64,000 bases of DNA. Source: Rhabdophis nuchalis. Taxonomy: Eukaryota; Chordata; Lepidosauria; Squamata; Natricidae. Where the stretch lies: assembly GCA_039707465.1 (NCBI GenBank), contig CM077644.1, positions 203,552,462-203,616,461 on the forward strand, in the 5' to 3' direction. Position numbers and translations under genes: made by a program. Position 1 is the first letter of the stretch, and the number at the start of each line of letters is the position of its first letter. Below the pieces are notes generated by a model. It searched no databases, was not told the DNA's origin, and worked only from the letters and a program-made list of their open reading frames with translations. This document shows, piece after piece, positions 45,447 through 56,982 of the stretch.

Positions 45447-46537
45447 GTATATAACCATGGTAGCAAATCTATGGCACGCAAAACTCTCTCTTTGGGCACG
45501 CACATCATCACCCCAGCCCAGCTCCATTGCATTTCTTCGTCACGTTTCCCGCCATCGTTTGCAGGAAACAAAAGTTTGTGAGACTAAAAAAAAAGTTCAT
45601 TTAATCAATTGAAAATAAAAGAAAAAAATTGGAATTGATTGAGTAAACCTTTTCACTCGCTTCACAATGGGGGAGACGGTGTCCCCTTCTCCTGAAGTCC
45701 ATTACTATGTGGAGCCACGATGTGCCCCTGCATTGTCTCAGTTCAGCAAAAAAAGCAATTGACATCTGGTCCGTTGCTTTTCCTGCAGAGCTGCATATGT
45801 TGGGATGACCTGCCTTCCCGCCAGCTAGCTGAGCTTCAGTGCACTGCTACTAGGCTTGTTGGCCTCCAGACATCATTCCCACCACCTAGCATCAGTTTAG
45901 GGGTTCCTTCCCCTCCCAGGGAAGAGAGAAAGAGGGGGGCAGAGAAAGAGGGAAAGAGAGGGGGCAGAGGAAAAGAAAGAGTGAGAACAGAGAGAGGCAG
46001 AGAGAGAAAGGAAAGAAAGAGGAGGGAGGAAAAGAGAGAGAGGTAAAGAGATGCAGAGAGAGAGAGGGAGGGAAAGAGGGGAGGGAAAGAGAGGGGAGGG
46101 AAAGGCACACAGAGAGAAACAGGCAGAGAGGGGAAGGAAAAAAGAGAGAAAAAGTGAGGAAGAGGAAAAGAGGCAGAGAGGGAAAGAAACAGAGAGGCAG
46201 AGAGGGTAAGAGAAACAGAAAGAAAAGAGGAGGGAGGGAAAGAAAGAGAGGAAGAGAGAGGAGGGAAGTAAAAGAGAAGGAGGGAGGGAAAGATAAATAA
46301 TATTACAAAAGTTTTTCTTTTTTATTGTTGCTAAATGTAATATTTCAAATGCAGGGGGGAAAAATGAAGGGGCATAAAAGTGCATTTATCACTTTTTTCT
46401 TAGAACAATTAGCTGAACTCTGCCTAGTTTATCATTATTTTAGGTAGTAAAACCTCAGTATTCAGGATAAATAAGTGGGTTTTGGATTCCAGTTTGGGCA
46501 TTTGGTCTCTAAAAGGTTTGCCATCACTGGTATCTAA
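45447..46537 (+). mobile_element. 1.1-kb non-autonomous hAT-like element with purine-rich interior
   Basis: The element at 45455-46529 has the left end CCATGGTAGCAAATCTATGG and right end AAGGTTTGCCATCACTG, flanked by GTATATAA and GTATCTAA (7 of 8 identical). It is of the same family as 23.2 kb. About 370 bp of imperfect GGGAAAGA/GAGAGG purine repeat (45915-46290) fill the interior and create long spurious frames on the minus strand. No transposase is encoded. Confidence 0.75.
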
Positions 46538-47233
46538 TTTTGCAGAAAAGATTCCAAATGTCAAAAGCATAAATAAGATGGAGCTTTTTGTGCACAATTT
46601 TATCCTGAAATAAAACTTTTGGATATCCTAACACAGGACCTACATTTTGCAAAGACAGTAAACTAAGAGAAATTCCAACACACTAGGTAAATTAATAACA
46701 AGCACTAGGAATTCATTAGATTAATGAATAAAGCTAGACTTCAGAAGCCCTTATTTCTATTTTTGTTGATGCACAATCTTTTCCCTTAAAGATCAGCCCA
46801 ATTTAGAGAGCCATTAGCTTCAATAGATCTCCTGCTGGCTTTGAGAATCTGTTGATGAACCTTAATTATATTTTTTTCAGGTATTTATGCAAATTGGGTC
46901 TGAAATATCTGTGTCTGCTGCACAGAACAATGATGTACACCTCATTATTTGGTATCTCGGGTATGCATCACAAAGCAATATTCTCCCAAAGACCAAGGTA
47001 TTTTCTTAACAATCTAATTTGTATAAGTAAGATCATAAGATCAGCTCCTTCTTTCCATTGAAATACCTCAATATCTTTCTTAAGATTTAAAATATTCTAG
47101 AACACAATCCATTATGATCTGGATCTTGGGTCCTGTAGCAAAGGGGAAAACAAAACAGAAAACTGTTTCCTTTAATCTTTGCTAGTCTTTTAGCATATGG
47201 CTTGATATTAATTGTACTGTTTTAACAATTAAA
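46538..47233. other. AT-rich spacer, nothing identified
   Basis: No frame or family was recognised. Confidence 0.4.
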
Positions 47234-47577
47234 AGGGACACGGTGGCTCAGTGGGCTAAGACACTGAGCTAAGACAGAAAGATTGGCAGTTCAGTGGTTC
47301 AAATCCCTAGTTCCGCATAACGGAGTAAGCTTCCGTGGGACAAGAAGCTTGTCCCAGCTTCTGCCAGCCTAGCAGTTTGAAAAGCATGTAAAAATAAGAA
47401 CCACCTTTGGTGGGAAGGTAACAGTATTCCGTTCACCTTCGGCATTTAGTCATGCTGACCACATGACCATGGAGACATCTTCGGACAACGCTGATGCTTC
47501 GGCTTTGAAATGGAGATAAGAACCGCGCCCTAGCATTGGGAACGACTAGCACATAAGTGCGAGGGGAACCTTTACCT
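47234..47577 (+). mobile_element. Sauria-type SINE with Bov-B-like tail
   Basis: Head AAGGGACACGGTGGCTCAGT, box-B-like GTGGTTCAAATCCC, body CACCTTTGGTGGGAAGGTAAC, and tail CATTGGGAACGACTAGCACA then GGGGAACCTTTACC. It is full length and better preserved at the tail than the 41-kb copy. Confidence 0.85.
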
Positions 47578-48360
47578 TAACAATTACACATCTACATTAA
47601 AAAACAGGACAAAAATAATTTCGAATCTTAGTGACTTGGCCACTGATTATACCTCAAACAGCAATTCAGAAGTTTAATGGTGTATTCTGAACTTAATAGA
47701 AATATCTGGAAATACATTTACATTTCTAGCATATGTTACGCAATCATTAAACAGACTGCTTCATCATCAGTATGGCCAGTTTGTGGATTAACCTCTAGCT
47801 TTAAGGTTTACTACTTTTCCTGACCGAGCTGAGTATTCTACTATCCTATGCTTCTGAGCTTGATCGATTGTCAGTTGCATGAGAGGCCTTGTTCATTATA
47901 ATAACTCTTCTTTTTCTGCACCAATCTCTCTGAGCGTTAACTTTGTGTAATACTTCATCCTATCAAAGTGGCGGAAAATGTACATCTTTATTATTATTTA
48001 ATATTTTTCAATACCTAATTCTAGGTGCCTTATTACAATTTTTGGGGGGAGGGGGCACGGTTGAAAAATTATTAAGTGGAAATAACAAGCTATGACCGTT
48101 CCCAGTTGGAACCTATTTTATTGCACTGTATATGTGTTGATGTTTACTTCTATTGCCACAAAGTGAACAGTTCCTAATCTTATAGCTGTATTTATTGGAA
48201 GGATATACAACTTAAAACCATGAGCCAAATGAAGCCTCTGAAAGTTTTAGATATCTTCAGAGTCCCTCCATTTTTTTCTATGAATTGTGATTTCTCATAA
48301 TTTAGAAAATAAAATAAATAATATATGACTATTTAATGGCAATACCACTTAGAAATATAC
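47578..48360. other. AT-rich spacer, nothing identified
   Basis: A G-run lies near 48043-48055. No family was recognised. Confidence 0.4.
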
Positions 48361-48562
48361 TGCTTCTCAGTGTTTTACAGCTCTCTCTAAGCTGTTTACA
48401 GAGTCAGTATATTGCCCCAAACAATCTGGGTCCTTATTTTATAGACATCAGAAGGATGAAAGTCTGAGTCAACCTTGAGCTGTTCAAAATCGAACTCCTG
48501 GAGTGAGTAGTGACTTAGTCTGCAGGACTGCATTCTAACCATTGTGCCAACATGGCTCTTTA
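48361..48562 (-). mobile_element. tRNA-derived SINE, same family as 12.3 kb (minus strand)
   Basis: Read inversely it gives AGAGCCATGTTGGCACAATG, the CAGACTAAGTCACTACTC region, AACAGCTCAAGGTTGACTCA and GTAAACAGCTTAGAGAG. It is diverged. Confidence 0.7.
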
Positions 48563-51500
48563 GGTATTTACTCTTTAAATATTTACTAAGTATTACTGTT
48601 TCAGTAATCTGAATGTGTAGTCAAATTTAGCATTGGTCTTGACCTCATCCATTTTGGTAGAATTTTTTCATATTGATTTTTTCCTCTTTCATTTGTCTAT
48701 TTGGACATCTACAGCTGTCTTGAATACTTAAAGCATAAGTCAATGCATATTTCCTCAAAAATAAGCACCAGTATATTTAATGCAACTACTGCCTTACATG
48801 TATTTGATTGCTATCTTTGCTAGTGTTGGCTGGATACTGTAAATTTTAGCTTTTTCACTTCAAAGTTTCCAGGGATTCAGATTAACACCCAGATTCTATA
48901 CTTTTGCCATTTTCCCTTTCGTGCCCTATAATTTCCTTCTTACGATTCCTTTGATGGTTTGATTTTTTCATAGTCATTAAGCAGCCATAGTGTTACCTCA
49001 AATGAGTACAAAGAGCATAAAGATAACTGAAGGGACCTCAGCCTGACTTGAATTCTAGGGTCTAATGTTAGAGTGACCTCTTGCTGCTGAAATGCATAAC
49101 TACACATGTATGAAACTACCATCATTACATTGCATATACCCTAGCTTGCTGTAGGCTTGCCATTGCACAGTTGAGCAGAATTTTTCTACAATGGCTGACA
49201 TTTTTCTGCAACATTCATTCTGGTTTTCCAGTCAGAAAAGAGTAATGATTGCTCCAGATGGAGATGCTAAAAATGAAAACTGATATGAACTATTTGTCTT
49301 AAATAACCTTAGACTGGTTGCATCCCCCACCCACAATTTTCAGCAGACTAGAAAATAAAACACTGAGAAGTTCACAGATCTTAAAAGGCAACAATTCAGT
49401 TCCATAATGTATCTGGCATTTCATCCAGTTTCATCCAAGCAGGGATTTTACGAGTGTTTTTGCTTATGTGTGATTCCAATTCAGATACTTTCAGGGGGGA
49501 AAAATAGATGGGTATTCCTGAGGCTCTATTCCATTTTTTCCCCAACCTTAGTCACTTTAAGATACGATTCTAGGAAATGAAGTCCACACATGTTAAAATT
49601 GCCAAAATTGAGAAACACTGTTCTGTTCTATTAATACTTATCAATACATATCTTAGCCTGAGGCAGAATAATTTGCTGCTTCTCTCTTGTTCTCCTTGTC
49701 CACCTTCTTCTGTAAGAAGATCAATTGCAGTTTTTGTCATTGTGATGAAATGGACCTATGGTTAACAGTCTTCATAGTTACTTATTCCCATGTCACAGTA
49801 GCCCAGAGCCTTATTCTAGAGAACTACCCGGGAAAGGCATTTTGGTGATCATATTACACCTCAGAGCCTTCAAGGAATGCTGTTGGCTACTTTGGCAGGG
49901 AGCAAATAATAAGTATGGTTTTGATAAATCTATTTTTGCTACTACTAGCAAGCATCCGTGATATTGTCATATGAATCAATCGCTCACATTTCCCTCAACC
50001 GAAAGTGGCAAATTTTTATAGATAAAACTGTTTTGGATAGGGATATGGATATTCAGTTCTGTTCATTTATTTTTTCAGCTCTTTTTTAATTGTCCCAAAA
50101 CACAATTAAATAGATTTGAGACATATATTTCCTGTCTGAGCACTGAATGGAGTTCTGGCTACTATTTCGGCTCTCAAGTATATATTGCTGTCATTCATAT
50201 TGATATAAAACGTATTAAAGGCCTTAAAAAGGAAGCTCATATTTCAGGATTCACTACAGGGAAAAAGCTCACATAAATTTATATAAACCGAAAAGATTGG
50301 TAGACCATAAAAAAGTCAATACATATCATAACCTTGTACCACGTATCACAACAAGATGGGATGAGATTATATCTTTGATGACATGATAATCTAAGATAAA
50401 TCTGCGATAAATCTCAAATTACAACTACTTCAATGGCTGTTCTTTTCTCAAAATAGCAGGAGACAAATATACCAAACGCAAGCTGTCATGCTTTATGATC
50501 ATCTTAATCTCATGTCATTAAAAACTAGGATAGTGCAAAGTCAAGCATTATGTGAAATGCTTTGGATTGCTATTACGAGACGCTATAATGAAATGTCCTA
50601 TAGAAATGTCATCCTATTGTATGTGGCTGTCTGTATTAAGAATTAGATGCAGCATTACAATCAGACAAGATGGATATACTCTTATGTAATCAACTTTATC
50701 AATTACTCATCATGAATAGTTAATACCAGAGCCTCTTAAAAAGATATGTGGCAAAGAAAGATATACTTTGCCTTTTCAATTATGCTTCATACTCTTTCAC
50801 CTATTTTAAGAGATGCTTATACTACTGTATTTTTTCTTTTAATAATAGAAGCCTTGCATTTAAATGATGTATTAAGTATGCCACAAGCAGCTCCTTTTCT
50901 TTAGGAGGAGGAGTTAGCAGTTCCAACATTCAATTGACCTGTTTCCAAATAATCTACAGGAAAAAAATGAAGATTAAGTCCTCTAACAAGAGCAGTTTTC
51001 ACAGTCTAGCATACAAAGAGAAGGATTCAGTAAAAAGATGAGAGGGCAAGCCGCATTGTGCTGGCTCACTTAAATCTTATTTCCAATTCACTAAATGTGT
51101 TATTTGACTTGGCAAGTGAGCTGGTATGTGTATTAGATCAGCAGGGAGCCTAATCAAGGAGATGCCAAGTTTGCTGCAGCCCCTCTGCACAGCATTAGCC
51201 TCAACTAGTGACCTTAAGCAAAGTGGGTGGTTGAACCCAAAAGAGAATAGCATTAACTTTTACTTGAAGTTCAGCCTGATTTGAAGTCTCCTTTTGTGTG
51301 GTATTCCCTTTAAAAAAAATGCAGAAAGCATTCAACAGAACTGAATCTAGTCTGCTCAGCACCATCTTCACATGCAAAGCTTTATAGAAGCTTGCCTCCA
51401 TTAATGCTGACACATGCAGAAGAAATGAAAAGCATTAACTCAGCTAAAGCATTTGATTCTGCAGCTGCAGAACAATTCACTTTGTAACCTAATAACACAG

Positions 51501-51820
51501 AGGGTGGGTTTCTTTCCTTTTTTTTAAATCCTGAAAAAAAATGTGAATTTGCTAATTACCAGAAGAAGTGATTTTCAAATCTTAATAGCATACAGGCCAA
51601 CGAAAATAACTAAAAATAATAATGCTATTTATGTACCATGACAGAATAGGTCTTTGTTCTGGGAAATAAGATGTTTCACTGAGATCTTTAAGAAAAGACC
51701 AGGGCTGCAATTCAAAGCAATCTTTAGGACTGCACCGAGATTCTGATGAAATGGAGAAGATCTCACTTTTTAAGTGCTTACAACTTAATAAGATTACAGC
51801 TTATTAATATTCATATATAT
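48563..51820. other. Low-repeat DNA
   Basis: No element was recognised apart from simple tracts. About 51040-51240 (GGCAAGTGAGCTGGTATGTG, GGAGATGCCAAGTTTGCTGC) is notably complex and is a candidate conserved non-coding element by appearance only. Confidence 0.35.
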
Positions 51821-51821
51821 A

Positions 51822-52079
51822 CTATGTTTCCCCAAAAATAAGACAAGGTTTTAATTTTTTAATGAACCACGAAATATGTGCTTGGCCTTCTTTTCAGGGA
51901 GGTATTATTATTTTTGAGGTACAGGAGGTGGCAAACATGGTCACCTCATGGCTGCTGTTGTGTTGTAATATTTTTGGGGAGGGCTTATTTTCAGAGGAGA
52001 GCTTATTTTAACGCATGTGCTCAAAAGCCCGATTGGGTTTATTATCTGGGGAGGTCTTACTTTCAGAAAAACAGGATAC
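51822..52079. mobile_element. MITE-like repeat (TATGTTTCCCC family)
   Basis: It begins ACTATGTTTCCCCAAAAATA then AGAC and ends GTCTTACTTTCAGAAAAACA then GGATA, which form an imperfect inverted pair of about 25 bp. The interior has repeated GGAGGGCTTATTTTCAG motifs. It is non-coding; superfamily uncertain. Confidence 0.55.
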
Positions 52080-52080
52080 A

Positions 52081-52160
52081 CGCACACACACACAAACACA
52101 CTCATATATATGAGATATATATAATCATATACATATATATGTGTGTGTGTGTGTGTGTGT
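52081..52160 (+). repeat. Compound CA / TATA / GT dinucleotide repeat
   Basis: Runs of CA, then an AT-rich TATATAT core, then GT, lying between the MITE-like repeat and the palindrome. Confidence 0.85.
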
Positions 52161-52351
52161 GCTGGTTTTGTTTTATTTGGGTGTTTTCCCGTGTAAGAAT
52201 GAGATGGTCTTTGCAACGTTTCAACGAGGTCTCACTCGCCATCATCAGGCTTCCGTTGGAAGCTTGACGATGGCGAGTGAGACCTCATTGAAATGTTGCA
52301 AAGACAATGTCATTCTTACAAGGGGAAACACCCGAATACAACAAAACCAGC
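52161..52351. repeat. 191-bp palindrome with hammerhead-like core motifs
   Basis: Arms GCTGGTTTTGTT...AACAAAACCAGC are symmetrical about position 52256 (GCTTCC-GTT-GGAAGC). Each arm, read outward from the centre, carries a hammerhead-like core. The left arm (minus strand, about 52213-52248) has CTGATGA, a possible six-pair stem GGCGAG/CTCGTT, then GAAACGTTGC. The right arm has the diverged TTGACGA and GAAATGTTGC. Penelope-like elements are known to carry hammerhead ribozymes, so this may be an inverted pair of such ends. The assignment is inference. Confidence 0.7.
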
Positions 52352-55300
52352 ATACCTATACCTTTGAAAAACTACGAATATATATATTCACAGAAGATAG
52401 CAGGGTATCTTCTGTGAATACTGATTGTTCTGTTTCTGCTCTGCTTTTTCTTGGTGAAGTCTTATGCTGAACAAGCAGAATATTACACATCCTACACCAC
52501 AATCTCCTATTCTGTCTTCCATATTTCCTCCATTTTTGAAATGCTGTTGGATCCTCCAGAGCACGTTTTCAGGGTAGACAGAATTTCCATAGAAAAGGAG
52601 AATTGCTCCCTTTCTGGTTCTGCTGTTCTATTTGTAAATGTATTCTGTTGAATTTCACTTTTGTTTTTAATATATATTTAAATTTTATGAGGCATCGAAC
52701 ATAGTCCCACTTCCTTCTCATATGTAGATATTCTTATAATTTTCTTTATTGGCACAACCACAGGGGAGTTTCTACTTTGATAAAATTAGAATGTACATCC
52801 CATGGAGTTATGTACCATGATCTGAAATACAATCAGTCAATCAATCAGGGCATTAAAAATATTGATTTATTTGTAATTGGGTCCATCTTCATTCATGTAA
52901 GCTGGTGGTAATAGTAATAATAGATCATTATGCAAATATGTCAAGGCATTATTTTTGCTTGGCCATTCTCGTGTGGTAAAAGCTCCACACCACTGTTCCT
53001 ATTCAGGAAAAATGGGAAAGCTCATATCTGTAACAGCCAGTTTTGAAGTATCTACAACCTGAAGATTACATCTATGACGTCCTCCTTGCATGCTACATGA
53101 AGTGTAGTCCTGCATGGTATGGAATTATAGTAGCAATGGCTCTCTGCCCCTCTCTGCCTCTTAAACAATATTTAATCATGTAAGAAAAATTCCCACAGGC
53201 TGAATCTTATTCAAAAATAGTTCATTTTTAAAAAAAAGCAAAAACTATGTCTGGTCTTACACAAAGAGCTCTCTACCAATCGAATGAGATTTTCAAGTAA
53301 ATTGCTGAAATGCCAGCTTCTGATATTTCTGGGTATACTAATTTTAAAGTAGTTGTTTTTCAAATATATTTTATTTTTTTCCTTCCAAAAGTCTATTGTT
53401 CAGAGGGAGATCAAAGTTCCCACTGAACATGCCCAAGCATAATTCTTTGAACTCTAACCAATGGAGTTGTATTTATTGTGTATTGTTTAATAGGTCCAAG
53501 GTATGACAATACTTGATCAATTACATATAGACGTGTTCCAGTTGCTGTTGACCATTGTCACATATCACTGCACTTTTTTCTATTTACCTGCTACTCAGCC
53601 AAACACCAAACTTCAGAACAAAACAGTAATGCAATAGAACCTCATGGGTATAATTTAAGTGAAATAATTGTCTTCAGCTCCAGTATTTTTAAAGAGAACC
53701 CATGTTTCAATTTTATTAGTAACAGACTTTTCTGAATCAGAATATTACATTGATATATATGATAGAGGATTGAAAGATACTTAATAATGTTGCAAGGAGA
53801 CACAAACATATTTTTCTCTTTCATATTACAATAATCACTAATTTTAAGTTAATTTGCAAAATAATTAAGACTTGACAAAGTTAAATGCTTCTTCCTGCAG
53901 AATTATGCAGATATGTTCAACATGCAGTTTAGGACCCAATCATAATAATATATATTTATGAATGCCTGTCACACATACTATTGGATTGATGGTTGATCAG
54001 ACTAAATAGATGAGGTGTCAGAAATTAAGATATTCAGGGAGTTTATACACTGTCAAAGCTTACTAAGTTGACACCTATGTTGTGTGACTTTCCTACTAAA
54101 GGTTTTGGAGGAACATCTCACTATTTGGACTCTCTGTTACATGGCCAGGATAACACAAGGCCACTGGTCAAAGTCCTTCATAAGAAATTGTTGTGATAAA
54201 ATGCCATCATGCTTATGGTGAAGTCATACAAAGTAATACTTTTGCTTGACAAAGATTGAGTGACAGGTACACTACAACTTCGATAGGACAATATCTGGTG
54301 AGTAACAGCACATACTTGTTAGTACACTGTGAAGAGCATAAGACTTTTGCGGTTTTCAGAGTGTAAATTCAAAATGACTTTGTAACTCCCTTCAAGTAGT
54401 CATATGGGCAGTACAATCCTATGTGTCTAGTTAAAAGTAAGTTATATTAAATTCAGAGGAACTTTAATATCTGGTAAGTAGCAGTAGGAGTAAAAAGATC
54501 AAAGGGAAAAATTCACCCTTGTGTAAGTAACTCTGTAGGAAAATGTTTATCTGTGTTTGTATGAAGTTGTATTTTCTGTTGCTTTGGGCAGCTAAAAACA
54601 ATGAACATCAGTAACAAAATACACTAAAATTTCCAAAGAAAGAAAAACTTTCAAAATACAAAAAGATATAACACAAAATACTGCAAATAAATAAATCGAT
54701 TGGTCCTGTGAAAGGACTACTTTATCCCTTTGGTGTTGAATCTTTGGTTCTGGTTACAGTCCAGGATATAAACCATTCTATCAGTCAAGTACTGAGTATG
54801 AACTGGGAAAAAGATGGCTCTGTTTTTCCATTAACAGGCATACAAAAAACATAAATGCCTTTTTTTCCAGAGCACGACCTCATTTTTATGAAAGTTGGAA
54901 CATTAAAAGCAACAAGAAAACATATGAGAAGATGCATGCGTGTGATAGTTTGGCAGTAGGCAGCAATAAAACATTGCACAAAGTACAAATTCGTGTAAAC
55001 TAATGAAATGATAAAAAGCTGTCTGTATTTTACAAGAACTGTATATGTGTACTTGCATGTGTTTAGAGGGAGTGGATTATCAAAAGCTAATAAGCTCTAA
55101 TTTCAGGCTTAATTTCAATGCTCTTTCTGTCTTCTCCTCCTCCTTCTGTGTTTGGATCAGGCTTTAAACTGCCAGAATGAAGCCACTAGATCAAGCCTGG
55201 GAAAACCGAGATATTCTATGCAATAGAATTGGATGGAATAGAAAAAGGCAGAATGAAGTGGAAAAGAACAGAACAGATCTGGGAAGTTGGAAACCTTTTC

Positions 55301-56529
55301 ATACACATTTAGTTTGAAATGGATGACATGATCAGGGAGAATGGGTGAGAAGGTTAAGTTTACCTTTTCAACAACAGAAACATGCGCTGTGCTGCATGTA
55401 TTAATAACATATGAACACTTTGATAAACACTTAATAAATTGATAAACAAATCAATACATTTACTTTCTCTACTGACATCCATTTAGTTACTCATGTTGGT
55501 TGAAAGTTTTGATAAACTACATAATAAATCTTAATATTTAATACTGCTGGCTTTAGTATCCATTTTCTGACAGACTTATTGAACAGTGCAACATTAGAAA
55601 TTAATGCAGTTGTTACAGGAAAATATTAGATCTTCAAGGTTCATCGTTCTTTGGGGGGAAAGTACTGAAAAAATATGGCTAGAAAACTAACAAAATTAAC
55701 AGAAAAGGTCTACAGTTTAGTTATTGATGGTTTTATTTATATGTGGCCTCTGTGTTTAGTTACTGTATGCTAATAAAGTCATTCTTATTAGAGTATTTCG
55801 ATCTACATAAACACCTTGTTGGACAGAAATATTAAATATGGATGTTAAGTCTGGGTAAAGAATCACACTTTGCTTTGTGGAACTGAATGAATGGAAAGAT
55901 TGATTCAATTTGAAGTGTTGTGTTGCTCCATTTGGATTCCCCCAGGTGAGGCTGCTGGGTTTTGCCAGAAGTACCAGGGGAAGTACCATCGAAGGCCTTC
56001 AAAGTGAATACTTTGACAATGCTTGGCTGCACTGAATGTTCACTGATTATTGAACTGTTACAGAGCAACCTTGAAGGGGCTCTTACTCAGGGTTTTGATC
56101 AAAGCAAAGCACCCTTTTGAAGCTTTGCACATCCCTAATGGATGTTTAGAGTTTATATCTAAAGATCATAAATGCATTTATATATAATGCCAAACTTGTT
56201 TTCTAAGTATTTTTTCCATGAAAGGCATTCTTTTCATCCTTTGCTGTGCTCCTTTTTTATGTGTTAAGTTTGTTGGTTTCCACTTCATGTGTGTATAAAG
56301 AAAAATAGATGAAACCACAAATCAAATCTTTGTGTAGTTGTTCATTTATTTATTTATTAGATTGATACCCCACTTTTCATTCAGAAGCTAAAAGTGGTAT
56401 ATGTAATTCTCTCTACTTCCATTTTTTACCGTGCTTCTTCCATTTTTTCCGGTGGGCAAAAAAGGAAAAATCAACAGGCCCAAAATCACCCAGTGAGTTT
56501 CTGTCGCTGGACCTCTGGCTTTCTCTAGC
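52352..56529. other. Low-repeat AT-rich DNA
   Basis: About 4.2 kb with no recognised gene. Short ATTTATTT run at 56346-56358. No SINE or LINE of note was seen. Confidence 0.35.
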
Positions 56530-56735
56530 ATCAGTTCCAGTGGTGGGTTTCAAATTTTTTAGAGCCTACTCTGTAGGTGTGGCCTATTTTGTGGGCGTGG
56601 CTTGGCAGTCATGTGACAGGGTGGGAGTGGCCACCTTTTAAAATGTGGTGAAACTCATTTAACAACGCTCTTGCTTAGCAACCAAAATTTTGGACTCAAT
56701 TGTGATGATAAATTCTTTCTTTCTTTCTTTCTTTT

Positions 56736-56807
<72 letters not shown>

Positions 56808-56982
56808 TCCTTCCTTCCTTCCTTCCTTCCTTTCCTTTCCTTCCCGTTGGGTCACTGGAAGCGGCGGGCCAGATTTACTTCCAGGTACGCCGGTAGAACC
56901 CCCTCTCACCGGTTCTCTAAATTTCACCAACCAACTCTCGCAAGTAGGTGCGAGCCTGCAGAAACCCACCACTGATCAGTTC
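56530..56982. mobile_element. hAT-type MITE with perfect duplication and internal TTTC expansion
   Basis: The element at 56538-56974 starts CAGTGGTGGGTTTC and ends with its exact inverse GAAACCCACCACTG. Both flanks are ATCAGTTC (56530-56537 and 56975-56982). Inside, 56631-56693 holds the cassette shared with 8.1 and 18.5 kb. It is followed by about 95 bp of TTTC and 45 bp of TTCC repeats, then CGGCGGGCCAGATTTACTTC and the ACCGGTTCTC motif near the right end. It is non-coding. Confidence 0.93.
56713..56848 (+). repeat. (TTTC)n to (TTCC)n compound microsatellite
   Basis: TTTC units with one interruption grade into TTCC. The array lies inside the hAT-type MITE. Confidence 0.95.

Noticed and set aside
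45836..46385. Minus-strand frames rich in Ser, Leu, Phe and Pro
   Set aside because: They translate the purine-rich interior of a hAT-like element.
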